A stretch of DNA of 64,000 nucleotides, taken from positions 72,611,168 to 72,675,167 of the forward strand of contig OX235270.1 of NCBI GenBank assembly GCA_944472135.2, written 5' to 3'. The notes under the pieces are model-generated. The model did not search any database and had not been told where the DNA came from. It saw only the letters and a program-made list of their open reading frames with translations. Each line of letters opens with the position of its first letter. The first letter of the stretch is position 1. Below, piece by piece: positions 24,401 through 35,590 of the stretch. Source of the DNA: Trichobilharzia regenti (taxonomy: Eukaryota; Platyhelminthes; Trematoda; Strigeidida; Schistosomatidae). Made by a program: the position numbers and the translations under genes.

Positions 24401-27400
24401 ATATTCCAAGTCAACGGTTCAAGAATCTTGGGTGTTATGAAGATTAGATTGTTGATTATTTTAAGAGGCAAGACATTTGTATCGTTTTGTTTCCCATTCA
24501 TTGAGAAATACAAGAAAGCTTTATGATGAATATCATATACTCAATGCCTAAATTTTTTCAAACTGTTAAAAGTGAATCTGGTTTGGACATATATAAGGCA
24601 AGATATCTTTAATGTTCTTACATTATGTAGTCAGTTATCATTTGTTTCTATTTTATTAATATACTGGTGATACATTCTGTTGCTAACTATTGTTTCCAAT
24701 AGCTTCCATTTGACACTTGTATATCGGCCTATTACTTACTCGTGTTACATATCAGACTTTCGTAATGTTGGACATTCGTGAGAACTAGAGTAGCCTATTC
24801 ACTCAGGTTCCAGGTACTGTGTCCAAGGTTTACACAAAAAATCTATTCCAGGTAACTGTTCTAACTGAAATACCATAGTGAGTCAGCAGTTGTTATTTAG
24901 GAGAATTCCAGACACTAAAGACCTGCATTATGAGCTCTGCTTCTGTCTTCCTCCTTCCCATGTCCGCCGATACATAGTATCTGTCTGTCTGTCTGTCTGT
25001 CTTAGATGGTTGGAGGCAATCGGCAGGAAGCCTTGGACCTAGGTTTCGTGCTAGTTGGCACTCGTCAGCAAGGCGTATCTGCAACCTTGAAGGAACTCAT
25101 GTCCCTTCTGAGATTCGGACCCTCGTCACCCAGTGCTGCAGTCAGTGATGTGCACCGTGATGGCGAGCTAGCTAGAATAGTGGTCACATTACAACCTGAC
25201 TGATAGAATTCAGCCTACACCAATCAGAGGACTAGACGCATCACACTAGTTACTAGTGTCAAATCAAAATGTCTGTCTGTCTGTTTTCGACATAGAACTT
25301 TGCACCGGTGTGCGGCAAAGAAATATAAGTAACGAAGAACAATGTAGTTTCATTGGAAATCATAGGTCACAAGGAGTGGATGCATCTGTGCCATTGAGAA
25401 CGATTTTGAGCCATATCACCAATTGTTTCCAACCATTGGTTTTTACCGTCCCGAGGACCCCAACCAGAAAGTCTACATCTTCCTACGTAGATTAAAGTAA
25501 ATGTTGTGGATTACATTGACTGATGAGGTCATGTTTTGGTTTGACCACCAGTGGCTCTTTTCCAGTTTGATCCTATGTCAGTTCACATTGCCCATTGTCG
25601 AGGAAGGCGATGGGTAGGCATGCGTAACACATGTACTAACCATCTCAATCGATGTAATTTCACAGCCCCGTCAGCTGATTTCCTCTCCTTATCTAGCACT
25701 CGACCGAAGCCTAACCTCAATATTACTCACCTTATTATACCACTTAACAAGGGGCATAGGATGCAGACACCTATGATCAAAGACAGCTGGTCAGGCTTTT
25801 CATGTCTTCCACTTTCAATGGCCATGTCTAGCTCACAGCTATAAAGGAGGACGGAGCGGAGTGTTGAGCAGTATACATGCCCTTCCATCGATAGCCAACA
25901 GGATATCACATCTACACCACAGACGGCATAAACTGGCATGTGCGAAACCAACCCTTTGTATCCGTACTCAGCTGAGATTTCGTTGGCTGATGGTACTTCC
26001 TAAATAAGTGAAGCGGTCAACGTGCTCTACCAATTCACTTCCTATTTATAAACTAGGTGTTGATGTAGTCCAGTCGTGTAACATCATCTTGCATTTGGCG
26101 AGAGTGAATCGCATGCCAAACATTCGTAGATTGCGGCTCAAGGTGTTTAGAGGACTCTGCATTTTGTCAGCGTCTTCGCCTAGAAGGACTATATCGCCTG
26201 CATATTCTAAGTCAACGAGATCATTCCCTGGTAGCAAGTCAATCCCTGAGTCGCTGAAGTCACTTAGGGTTAAGTCCATTAGTACATCTATGATGAAGTT
26301 GAATAGAAAAGGGTATAATGGGCATCCTTGACGGACACCGCTAGTCGTCATCAGTTCAGATGACAACTTGCCATAAGCCCTCACCTAAGTACGAGTAGAG
26401 TGCCTTAATCAGTGCAATGTATTTTCTCGGCATACCCTTTACAGCCAAGCATCTCCAGAGTGAGTACCTCTCGGTCGACAGAGTCGAATTCCGCCCTTAG
26501 GTCAAGAAACATAATGACTGTTGGACGCTGGTAGGAATTCCTATGTTCTAGAATCTGTCGGAGGGTGAAGATACGATCAATACACCCTCTTCCTGGTCTA
26601 AAGCCTGCCTGGTCCCCTCGTGTTTGTGCCTCCCTAGCACCATTTAGTCTTCGCAATATTATTGAGTCTAGGACTTTAGATACTATATTAGTTAAGCTAA
26701 TCCCTCTGTGATTATCACAGGAACACTTGTCTCCCTTCTTGTATATGGGGATAATCAGTGACTTACACCTACCCAATGGGACTTCTTCTGATTCCCAGAC
26801 GCTTACTAGTACCTCAGTTAATGCAGACAGTAGACTGTCTCCACCGTACTTAAATACCTCTGGAGTCATTCCATCAGGTCCCGCTGCTTTGCCTTGTTTC
26901 AAATTGGTGACAGATTTAGTAAGCTCAGTTAAGGAAGGGCGACCTGTGTCTATATCCTATTCAGGGAGGTGTTGGATGTTCGGTAAATTGAGTGTGGCTG
27001 TAGGCCAATTAAACTGCTCCTCATATTGCTCTTTCCAGCGTTCCAGTCGTCTATCCTGGGAGCTAATTATAGTACCATTTTTCTCCGAGGTTGTTTTACT
27101 TATCATTTGCCTTTTACCACCTGTTTCCTTGATAAGCCTAAATGGTTGTCTGGTGTTACCAATCGCCGAAGCCTTTTCCATCTCTTTCGCCTTTGTCACC
27201 CACCGCTGTTCACGGTCGTTTCGAAGACTTCTTGTTAGTTTTCGTTTGAGTAGCTTTCACTCCTAATCATAATCGGAGGTCGCCGGAATCACTCTTGATG
27301 CGTCAATCAGTTCGGATGAGGCGGTGGAGATCGAATGGCTCTTACTAACTTTTGGTTTTAGCTTATTGACAGCTTTTACAGCTGTGTCTACAGCTAACTG

Positions 27401-30400
27401 TATGTTGTGCCAGCCAGGCTACCTCAGAGGAAGTCCTGCTGTCGACCTCAGACACTCGTTTAGCTATTTCTTCCTTAATTTTTTTTTGATTTTTTTTGAT
27501 TTACAGCTTGATTCCACACTGTATTTTTGGTACAAGTATGGAATTTTCAGCATGGATATCGGTAGCCCAAATTTTGCAGGCCGACCATAGATATCAGGTA
27601 TGCGCCGGCGTGGGCTCGAACCCCGGACCATGTGCATGGTTGGCGAGAGTCCTAACCACTGTGCCACCGACGCACAGGGACTCAGTGTCTCGATCTAGTT
27701 GGGGATGTAATTGTTTCTCTGCCGTCAGTTTCTTATGTCCGTTTAGTCGTAAGCATAAACGTGCGCGGACCAGAGCGTGATCAGAGTCTACTCACGTGTT
27801 CCAATAAGAGCGGCAGTCTTCTACTGACCCTCACCAACGATACCCTATGGCTATGTGGTCTATCTGAGTCCAGCGTTGATTTGGTGATGGAGGTCTCCAG
27901 GTTATATAGTATAGAAACACTAACTCTTCATTTCCTGTAAGTTTTACTTCATTACACTTGTCTTTTACGACCTTATTAACAAATCTTCATTTACACGTCT
28001 AGATATATCGTTAAGATTACTTATTTAACGGTGGTTCCATTTCACGATAAAGTTTTTAACATGAGACGTGATGGTACTGCACGATTGTTCCGTCGCTACA
28101 TTTTGTACATTAAGTTGGAGATATGAAAAATAAAAATATGAAGACCTTACAAATCATATTACTCTCAGCCTTTTATTATACATTCTAGGCGTCACTGGGA
28201 CACGAGGTATACAAATTACACCTCCTTATGAGATGGATTCGTATCGCGTTTTGTTTAGTCACCCCTCTTTATTTCCTAACAGTCCTATTCCTGGCGCTAC
28301 TTTATTTTCATATATAGGTCTGGTATAGGGATCATAGTGAAATAAAGAAAATAACTTAGTGTATGCAAATTTATCACATTACCTCGTGTAAATATAGAAT
28401 GTATTAATTCGGAGCTAAGTATAGCAGTTACGGAACCACTCTACTACAATTACACATTTAGTCAGTATACTTAGCACATGGAGTAATTAGGTCACAAAAC
28501 GATGGAGTTAATCATATAGTGCTCCTGCTTAGAAAAGGTATGAAGTAACAGCGTTTATCTATAGTCTGTTTGGACTCTAATGCAAAAATAAGTGAGCAAA
28601 GGATTCATTGATGCGACTAGACACAAATTCTTGAAGTATCTAAGAGTTGAAGACTAAACAAGATTTACCTCGTTAGAAAATGTTTGAGAAATGATAACAC
28701 AGTTTATGCGATTGACCAGTAAGAGTAGTCGGAAAGCACGTGCACCAACTAGTAGTAGTAAATTCTTTGCAGTTATTCCTCTGTCAATCTCACCAACACG
28801 TACATTATCAAGCAGTTCAAATATTACCAAAGGAAATCATAATAAGGCTTCATAGCTATGTATTTCGCCAACAATGGATATGCATGTGGCTGCACTGTGA
28901 ATCAATAAGTACATCCTTACTAGTTTCAGTTCTGAGGCATGATCATGAGACAAACTGAACATTTGTCCTGTGTAATTTGTAGCTAACGTGTCCGTCCTAA
29001 AGTATTATTATTACTTAACAGTGTACGTTATACAACAAAATAGTGTATACACGGGCTTACTAACTGAAATCCAGTTAATTTAAAAACTTTTAGGCTGAAA
29101 AGGACAGAAAGCAAGAGGAGTATGAAGCAACTAATGCTCTGAAAAACCGTATTCATCGTCTGGATGAGGATGAAGTCGAATATCTACAAACGTTATCTGC
29201 TAAACAGCACAAAGCCGATTTGGAAAAGGAGAAAGAAATCGCCGAATTAGTAAAAGAAGCAAAAGTATCCTTTTTAATGAGCTTGCTACATTCTAATTTT
29301 AAATTTCCCTACATACTTCACCTTTGTGATCCTATTTTCGCTAGTTTCTTGACTTAAAGTAAATATTCAGGCAAATCGACCAGTCCATGTTTCGTCTACA
29401 AATACTATATCTGGTTTGAGCACAAAGTCTTTTTATAATAAAGGAGGTTCAAGTCAACGAGCTCTCATGGCTAGTGCTGTTAAACGGACTTCGTAAGTAG
29501 TTTTGTATAATTTTATACTTCTGGCTATTGCAGTAGCTTGGATATAGTTGGCCCACAGTCAAAGCGAGCAAATACAAGGACATCTGGTAAGTAGATAAGC
29601 ATTTTATTTGGTTTTCATCATTGTTCGGCGTTGTTTAGGGAAATTGAGTTTATACTACGTTTAAGGTGACTTACGGCTTCCTCATAAGCTGCAAGCAAAA
29701 TAAGCACCATGTTAGTAGGGAAATAATTAAATTTTGATGGAGGTTATTCAAATTATGCGATCTAGTCCCCTTTTTTGTAAATAAGCTGCCGACTGGCTCT
29801 TTTTGCGAATTCCTTCTGGCCACCTTAACTATACTGTGCTAACTTGGGGGTTACTCGAACTTGTTCAGCAGTGTAGAGTCTTAAGGAGAGCTGTCGTTTA
29901 GGTCACAAATGCTTAGTGTCATCGTTGTGATTCAATCTTATCGTAGATGTGCTGGTGGATTTCACTGGTTGACTTCAATGTAATGTCAGTCGACTTACTA
30001 CTAGAAGAAATTCTCGTTTATGTAGAGTCCGTATACTACAAAGTCCTTAGGACTGAACACCTTGGACAAATATCTGACTCTAAATATCGTGCAACCTACT
30101 CGTGTTAAATGTAGGGTAATGATATAAAACTGAACTTCATCTACTATTATTTCAAAGATGGGAAATAAGTTTGTTAAATACATTGAACACTCTACTTATT
30201 TCAGGGTTTGCTCCACCCCCAGTGAACTGGTTGTTGGAAAAATCTTATCATTGGATACGATGGGCTCGTTTAGCATTTGCTAACTTGTATTAATTTCGTT
30301 ATGTCATTTGGTGTCCCATTAAAGGACGTCTTCTGCATAACAATTCGTCATGTCATAACAGTACTTGTCACCGATTATACTGCATTTAGGAAATAGTATC

Positions 30401-31320
30401 AGTCTTCTTTACAATCGGGTAACCATTTCTTAATCTGTTAACTTTCTGTCTACTTCCAAACGTAACATATATTTGCTTATTGTCTAGACTAACTAAGAAA
30501 AGTCTTCCAAGTTCGGAATTATGTCTATTAGAATGTACTCATATACAAGGTAGTCTGTAGCTAAAGCACATACTCGACAAATACTGATAATTCTTCACGA
30601 ATCTTCTGCACTGCTAAATGATATCTACATAATCTATCCATGTTCACTACGAAGCTGACTAAACAGTGTTTCTTCCGAAATTGCAGTTTGAGAATAAATA
30701 TCTATCTGAGCACAGTTGTACAAATATATTCCATTGGTGGGAGTTGTCAGTCATAATTACAGAGTGGGAACTGAATGTCTTATATCATAAGTCGGACTAA
30801 TTGTGTAGGAATTAATGATGCTACCTAATTGTCGAAGAGGAAGTAGGTAAGGCGGACTTTGAACTCAAGAACCGCTGTTCGAAAGTCAAGTACTAAAAAC
30901 ATTGATACACATCTTCATTGAATAGTTAGTCTATTTCTGTCAGTCACATATTTAAACTATTTTCAAGTTAATTTTGTATGAATTGAAAGTGATTTATCAA
31001 TTTTATGGTGTTTACTCTAAAATCCAATTTTTTTTCACCCCACAGCTTCAAATGAAAAGTATCCAATCGATCCTTTGGCAAAAGTGTATGCGGATGAATC
31101 AACTTATCGTAGTATGTCTAAGCAATTGAGTGGATCTCTTGACGTACTACCAGGATTGAGCGACTATTCAGATTCAGACTCAGATTCTGAGAAGTCAACA
31201 GATTCCACTAGTGACGACTCAACAGATTTAGAAGATTCTGTTTGTACATTACAACAAATAGCGTGTACAAGAATTCTTTATACTAAAGCTGAAGGTTCTA
31301 CAGACAATGGAAGTGTATGA
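21387..31320 (+). CDS. PSME3IP1: PSME3IP1/FAM192A (NIP30) homologue, five coding exons
   Basis: Joining 21387-21497, 29094-29264, 29371-29492, 29534-29586 and 31046-31320 gives a 243-aa protein with GT-AG introns and matching phases (0, 0, 2, 1); the human protein is about 254 aa. The N-terminal half has the NIP30/Fyv6-type domain: 'KFISEVDVEARKK' at about residues 3-15, 'DARSLYERLQ' at 28-37 across the first splice junction, 'KDRKQEEYEA' at 40-49, and 'RLDEDEVEYL' at about 59-68. The middle is basic and low-complexity. The C-terminus has 'LPGLSDYSDSDSDSE', matching the acidic C-terminal segment through which the vertebrate protein binds the proteasome activator PSME3 (PA28-gamma) in the nucleus. 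Intron 1 (7,596 bp) is full of antisense retroelements. Intron 3 is only 41 bp and exon 4 only 53 bp. The function is by homology. Confidence 0.9.
22880..23365 (+). repeat. Interspersed repeat with a GTAA tetranucleotide tail
   Basis: This is a GC-richer block than its surroundings, ending in AAGTAAGTAAGTAAG (about 23344-23359). A short simple-repeat tail is typical of SINE or LINE 3' ends. No coding motif is visible. The family is not named with confidence. Confidence 0.5.
23620..24430 (-). mobile_element. Rearranged RTE-B LINE 3'-terminal fragments
   Basis: The minus-strand translation includes 'SMKSLTVKLSQVGRCRLPG' and a Gly-Asp-like segment near 24060-24180, matching the C-terminal end of RTE-B. 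At 23620-23850 there is 'DEISERIQKARFAYARHF', which belongs further upstream in the ORF. At 24300-24420 there is a YADDIVL-like motif. The order shows internal deletion and rearrangement. CTGT repeats at 23866-23879 interrupt it. Confidence 0.65.
24890..25250 (-). repeat. CTGT/CAGA-tailed repeat, probably LINE 3' UTR
   Basis: A run of about six CTGT units (24978-25002) flanks a GC-richer block with no recognisable coding sense. A shorter CTGT run also occurs at the 3' edge of the adjacent RTE-B copy (25270-25283). This suggests the block is 3' UTR or a related repeat. Weak call. Confidence 0.35.
25256..27905 (-). pseudogene. RTE-B LINE ORF (endonuclease-RT), frame-disrupted and split by a SINE
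   Basis: Read on the minus strand from 27905: the end of an apurinic endonuclease with 'QRWTQIDHIAI' and 'VDSDHALVRARL' (27674-27900); a SINE insertion (27480-27673); a connector 'ETGGKRQMISKTTSEKNG' (about 27140); RT blocks 'GKAAGPDGMTPEVFK', 'NHRGISLTNIVSKVL', 'GFRPGRGCIDRIFTLRQ' and 'VIMFLDLRAEFDSVDRE' (26405-26902); 'GVRQGCPLYPFLFNFIIDVL' and 'LEYAGDIVLLGEDADK', where the catalytic YADD-type box has become YAGD (26046-26384); and a C-terminal 'HRLRWLVHVLRMP' (about 25640). It needs several frame changes, so it is dead. A normal copy would nick and reverse-transcribe at its target. Confidence 0.85.
27480..27673 (-). mobile_element. tRNA-derived SINE, family 1, copy 1
   Basis: Minus-strand head reads TGGCACAGTGG (box A-like) and GGTTCGAGCCC (box B-like), about 35 bp apart, followed by a roughly 110-bp body and a T-rich (A-rich on minus) tail. 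The same unit occurs at 47662-47842, 57841-58023 and 63224-63420. It sits inside RTE-B between the endonuclease and RT parts. Confidence 0.75.
29094..29264 (+). CDS. PSME3IP1: PSME3IP1 homologue exon 2
   Basis: Acceptor TTTTAG ends at 29093 and donor GTATCC begins at 29265. It encodes 57 residues in phase 0, charged and probably helical, including 'KDRKQEEYEA' and 'LDEDE'. Confidence 0.88.
29371..29492 (+). CDS. PSME3IP1: PSME3IP1 homologue exon 3
   Basis: Acceptor ATTCAG ends at 29370 and donor GTAAGT begins at 29493. It encodes the Ser/Thr-rich middle and ends after the second base of a codon. Confidence 0.82.
29534..29586 (+). CDS. PSME3IP1: PSME3IP1 homologue exon 4 (53-bp small exon)
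   Basis: Acceptor TTGCAG ends at 29533 and donor GTAAGT begins at 29587. It completes the split serine codon from exon 3 and encodes 'SLDIVGPQSKRANTRTS', with a lysine/arginine cluster. Confidence 0.8.
29587..31045 (+). other. Intron 4 of the PSME3IP1 homologue
   Basis: 1,459 bp between GTAAGT and CCACAG. I see no gene or recognisable element in it. Confidence 0.75.
31046..31320 (+). CDS. PSME3IP1: PSME3IP1 homologue exon 5 with stop
   Basis: Acceptor CCACAG ends at 31045. It encodes the acidic C-terminus with the Pro-Gly-Leu plus Asp-Ser repeat motif of the family and stops at TGA 31318-31320. Confidence 0.88.
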
Positions 31321-31417
31321 GTGATACTATTTTTTGATGTACGGGCTTGCGCTTTTATCCTCTTTCTGGATATTACCTATTGTTTGTGTGACAAGAACAT
31401 ATTTATTAGTTGACTTA

Positions 31418-31423
31418 AATAAA
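31418..31423 (+). terminator. Poly(A) signal AATAAA for the PSME3IP1 homologue
   Basis: Canonical AATAAA about 100 bases after the stop codon. It is the first such signal downstream and well placed for a short 3' UTR. Confidence 0.6.
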
Positions 31424-32387
31424 CAGACTAATTTGTGTATCAGTAAGCAATTGCTTAATTGAATAATTTTTGCATTGGAACTCTGTACTACTATTCCTCT
31501 TGGCATTGGTCATCACTTATACTTTCATGATGTAATTATAAGCATCCGTGTCTAAATATGTGAGTTGAAAACTAAGGGCTTGTAAATTTCTGATAAATGT
31601 CACAATTGTTTACATTACAACTTGAGTCATATTCACTAGTGGTCTGTTTGAGAATAATTGTTTTAGTTGCTAATGACAAACAGTGGTTTGGGCTCGATCT
31701 TAACCATAGTGCGTATATGTGATACAAGATAAAGGAAATATATCATAACATCATTAATGTGTTCATTTCTACTCTGGTATTCATCTGAATCGCCGAAATA
31801 AAAGGAGTATTCCTGAAGTGTAGTTCAGTAGTCAGGTTACATGCAATCAGCATTCTTGCTTAATGCAATTAGTGAACAAAGAATATTCTTTCAATAAATT
31901 CCTCAGTCTCTACTGTTATATATCAATATTAGTTACGTAATAAAACATTGTATATTAACAGTAGATCGTTAGGGCAAATAACCATCGTCTACTTTTCTGA
32001 AAGTACAACTATCTTTAAGTCCGACTGCTGTTGGAATAAAGTTCAAAGTGAATACGTCAGCATGTGTAGTGTAAAAGTATATTGTCAAATTGAGGTGAAT
32101 AACTATAATAGGCGGCGTTAAGGTGAATGCGAAACGAGCACTGTGATCAAAGTTCTATGATAGCAGGTAAGAGTTTTGAATAATGTTCAGTATATGTGAA
32201 ATTGAGTATGCAGTCAGAAGAAATAATCACATTAGAATCTATCCAAGCAGAAAGAGATTAATTAACGTGTTTAGACGATTTAATATTATTAAAATAGTTG
32301 GGTGTATTTCAATCCAGGAAAAAAGAGGTGGAATGATAGTTTAACGTAACGGTAACGTGGTAGTCGAATCAGAAGTGTAAAGGACGA
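31424..32387 (+). other. Intergenic, no recognised gene
   Basis: AT-rich sequence with no ORF or repeat that I can assign. Confidence 0.4.
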
Positions 32388-32700
32388 TCACCGTCTTGGG
32401 CTTCTCGGCATGGGACTACATAGATACATCCAACATACTTTTCGGACTAGTCCAAACTTACCTCTTTGAGTATTAAAATCACCTAAGATAATGGTATGTG
32501 AATGTCTTTCTTTTACCAGTAAAACGGATAACTTCTGATGAAAGCCATTCTTCCACTTTATCCAGGGTGTATTCATTTGGAGATTACCAAACGGCGTCGA
32601 TGACTTTTACTGCTTCGCCTTACTTTTACAGATTCATCTCAGTTGGACAAGACACTGACGGCTACCCACCGGGAGCTAATCAAGTACTGAGTTTTATGCA
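32388..32700 (-). mobile_element. LINE endonuclease fragment (CR1/Jockey-type)
   Basis: The minus-strand ORF includes 'HSHTIILGDFNTQRG', the conserved Gly-Asp-Phe-Asn block of apurinic-type LINE endonucleases. Upstream sequence in other frames ('DKVEEWLS') fits the preceding helix. It is a short relic. Confidence 0.6.
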
Positions 32701-32738
32701 ATCGTTACACTAACAAGTAGATATATATCCATATAATA

Positions 32739-33032
32739 TGTGTGTTTGTTTGACAGTCTGATATATTTTGCTATGTATATATGGATCGATATTCCATTAT
32801 AATTAGCCAATCATTTTAAGACTGTCTATTGATTTGTTCATTTTGAATATTCGCTCACACACTTGTGTTCACACACTTTCGGACATTTATATATAATTTT
32901 GCTCTCACACTCTTGTGTGACATTGATTCTCCTGGTGTTTTGGAAAATAGAAGTATCATCGCAAACCTAGTGGTCTTCTGATTTCCGTCTTTCTTGCGTC
33001 AGGACTATTAAATTCTCGACCAGTACATAACA
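32739..33032 (+). repeat. Solo-LTR-like repeat, copy 1
   Basis: Starts TGTGTGTTTG and ends CATAACA. It aligns with 50965-51316 through AATAGAAGTATCATCG, AAACCTAGTGGTCTTCTG and TCAGGACTATTA. TG...CA ends and the absence of coding sequence suggest a solo LTR. A non-autonomous DNA element is the alternative. Confidence 0.45.
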
Positions 33033-33717
33033 CAAGTCGACGAGAAGTTAAGTAATCTACTTAATAACAGTTGAGTGGATTTTATAGAGTCACCGTGTTG
33101 ATCAGGTGGACTTATGTGAATAACCAAACTTTCTGCATGTTTCAATGACAAAAATCCAAAGACGGAGATGCTCGAGTTGTGTCTACTTAGCACAAAGTTT
33201 GGATAAAGAAAGCTCTGATATGAAGTTAGAAACATGGGTCTAAGAAACTAGGGATAGTGTTTCTCTGGCTAGAGTTGTTAATAGTGGTTACAGAGTTGTG
33301 AAAAAGCGGAGGAACTGTTTGTGAAATAGTACTATTGGTGAGAGGACAATAGGAAGGTAGCAACCTGTCCTCTTCGCATAGTGGGACCATCGGCCTAAAC
33401 TTCGATTATTGTGATAACACATCACTGCTTCTTGTTCCTAAGTGATTCTATATACAGGTTGCAGTTAGCGCAGCACATTGTTCGTTCCAAATTTGACGGA
33501 ATAATAGAAATCCATACAGTTCTGTTATCCTAACAGGGTCGTTGTTGCTCCAAATTAAGTGAAAAGTCTTCATTGTGTAATAAAAAAGAAGACACTCAGA
33601 GAGGCATCAGTGTTTTCCGATAAAAATAATCGAACCCATCAATTTACACTTCCAGTCGTTTTTCGATGGACAATGAGTTAAATTGCGCCTACACACACGC
33701 GGTGAGAGAACTTTTTA
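33033..33717 (+). other. Intergenic, no recognised gene
   Basis: The minus ORF 33008-33235 overlaps the LTR-like end and has no motif. Nothing else is recognised. Confidence 0.4.
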
Positions 33718-33945
33718 TTCCCTTACGTTCCCAGTGCAACATAGGGCTTCAAGCTGGGGGCTTGAAGTTTCGGTGGCAGTGGTGTTTTTATTTTTACGGG
33801 ATGAGGTTGTTAGCCTCACACCCAACCTCCACTCTTTACTAGTCTTATCGCTGCCTTAGCGAGGTAAAGGAGTGCGTCGACCGAGGATGAACCCCGGACC
33901 ACATGCGTGGTTGGCGAGCATTCTACCACTGTGCTACCTACACAC
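33718..33945 (-). mobile_element. tRNA-derived SINE, family 2, copy 1
   Basis: The minus-strand head has GTAGCACAGTGGTAGA (box A-like) and GGGGTTCATCC (box B-like), followed by a body also found at 57432-57666. The body matches the 5' UTR of RTE-A. GTGAGA occurs at both flanks and may be a short target-site duplication. Confidence 0.7.
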
Positions 33946-34570
33946 TGTGAGAAGATAAACGTATTTATTTGTTTGTTTACTAACTTGAAAATCAAAATTA
34001 CTATCGAATTAAGACAATAATGTATAGTTCTGACTTCAGACTACTATCATTTAATATTTCATAAGATTTTGACGCTTGATTGACTGTCATGCAAACATTC
34101 ATTAGCAGGTAAATTGTGGCATTCTGGCACAAATCACTTCTATAGGTTTTGGGTTGGTTTTCCTAATCGGACCCAGGCACAGACTTAATGTCACACTACT
34201 GCTGCCATATATAATTTTTTCTGAAAGAATAATGAGTTCATCTCCTTTATTTTGTATCGTCATTATTCTTCGTTCCTTGAGTTCTGAATTGAACACAGGA
34301 CTTCATCAGCACACCTCCATCACACTCACTTGCAGCTGGCTACTTGACAGATCACAAACTTCCATTTCTTCCATGCTACCCTAGGACGCCAAACCCATCG
34401 ATTTCCATTCAGCTACCAATCAACAATCTGCCACATGATATCGCTCAATGGTCACCTCGCATATGTCTAAGGCATATCCAGTCCCTTCTCCATATTTCCT
34501 GGTTAAACAATAGGTTCTTAGCTGGTTTTGTGCCTGTCAAAGTCCCTTGTTGATTATACTTTCTGAACAG
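33946..34570 (+). other. Intergenic, no recognised gene
   Basis: Overlapping short ORFs on both strands (34102-34553) show no motif. Confidence 0.4.
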
Positions 34571-34870
34571 TCAACCATGTGATGTTAAGTATCGAGCCGG
34601 AGAAGGCATTCGTTGACGGAAATGCTTTTCGTGAAGACAGCGCCAAGTCTCTGAATCATACAAAAGCAGTGACGTGACATTAGTGTCAAGAGTTTCGGTG
34701 GTGTTCGTTGTGTTGAGTCCTGGAGGTCTACACGCTAGTTTTAGAACAATAAACGTCTGTTTTGCTTTCCCTATCCCTATCCGATCCTGGTTGATCGTGA
34801 CATTCTCATCTGTGATGCTCACCTGTAATCGAAACGATGCTGACCTACTTACTAGTCAGTCAGGTAAGTG
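34571..34870 (-). mobile_element. RTE-type LINE C-terminal fragment
   Basis: The minus translation has 'IGIGKAKQTFIVLKL' followed by 'TLDTNVTSLLLYDSETWR', matching the Gly-Lys-Ala and Leu-Leu-Tyr-x-Ser-Glu-Thr-Trp blocks near the end of RTE ORFs. No other part of the element is preserved. Confidence 0.65.
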
Positions 34871-35289
34871 AAAGAGATTAGTTCCTTTACATCCTTCCCG
34901 TTGATTGTGATTGGTGCTTGCTGTTGTGGTCGGTAGTGGTGGTGGTGGTCATGTATCTTTGTCACATCTATCTTCTCTATGTTCACCTTGTTTCCTTTCT
35001 TCGCTGCCTCCTCCTTTACCAACTTGTTAGTTTTAGCTTGTTTAAATCGATAGATCAGAAGTTAAACTGCAAACAGTTACTCCAACCTACATTAACCTTC
35101 GTAAATGAATAAGTGAAGATTGTGTAGAAGTCACTCAGTAAGACGAACGTTTCACTCAATTTGTTTCAGTTAATACTGGCGATGAGAAAGTCCTTTCTTT
35201 GAAAAAAAAACAACAGTATTATACAGCTGAGTGAGTGAATTCCCCGAAAAGAGACTTCGCTGGGCATTTCAAATGCTAGAAAAAGTGAG
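34871..35289 (+). other. Intergenic, no recognised gene
   Basis: The short plus ORF 34918-35112 has no recognisable motif. Confidence 0.4.
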
Positions 35290-35590
35290 ATCCTAGCTGC
35301 ATAAAGGTGGTGGTAGTGTTATTGGACAGAAGTGATTACGTTGAGAAAATGGAAGGTATTCTGAATGATTAAACTAAACTCCAATCTCATGTTAATTTCA
35401 AAGATCTCAATATAAAAGTAGGGAAACTAATGACGGACTCCCTTAAAAAACTGAACCAAAAGGGAGTATTATCAGCATCCATTTATGAGTTTATGAAACC
35501 AATATGTTATTCATATATGATATGATTATGAGCAATAAAATGTGCTCGAAATGTCATCAGTAAATATTACTGTATAACACTATGAGACTT
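35290..35590 (+). mobile_element. Penelope-like element fragment (RT N-terminus joined to a PLE terminal motif)
   Basis: With one stop, the plus strand reads 'LLDRSDYVEKMEGILND' then 'MTDSLKKLNQKGVLSASIY', the N-terminal region of Penelope-like reverse transcriptases. It breaks off at about 35507 and is followed by a non-coding motif GAGCAATAAAATGTGCTCG (35531-35549), which also occurs at the ends of PLE fragments at 50528 and 58440. The core RT and GIY-YIG parts are missing. Confidence 0.65.

Larger units (their letters stand above)
21498..29093 (+). other. Intron 1 of the PSME3IP1 homologue (7.6 kb, retroelement-rich)
   Basis: A GT-AG intron of 7,596 bp. 21498-22880 and 27906-29093 show no recognisable gene. 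Between them lie a GTAA-tailed repeat, two RTE-B pieces, a CTGT-tailed repeat and a SINE. All the elements that can be oriented by coding sequence are on the minus strand, antisense to the gene. Confidence 0.85.

Noticed and set aside
26727..27266. 179-aa plus ORF in intron 1
   Set aside because: Antisense shadow of the RTE-B reverse transcriptase on the minus strand.
27464..27667. 67-aa minus ORF with 'MVRGSSPRRR'
   Set aside because: It is a translation of the family-1 SINE, including its box B region, not a gene.
27590..27670. Possible tRNA gene (boxes A and B present)
   Set aside because: The box pair belongs to repeated SINE heads with no cloverleaf-complete acceptor stem that I can see.
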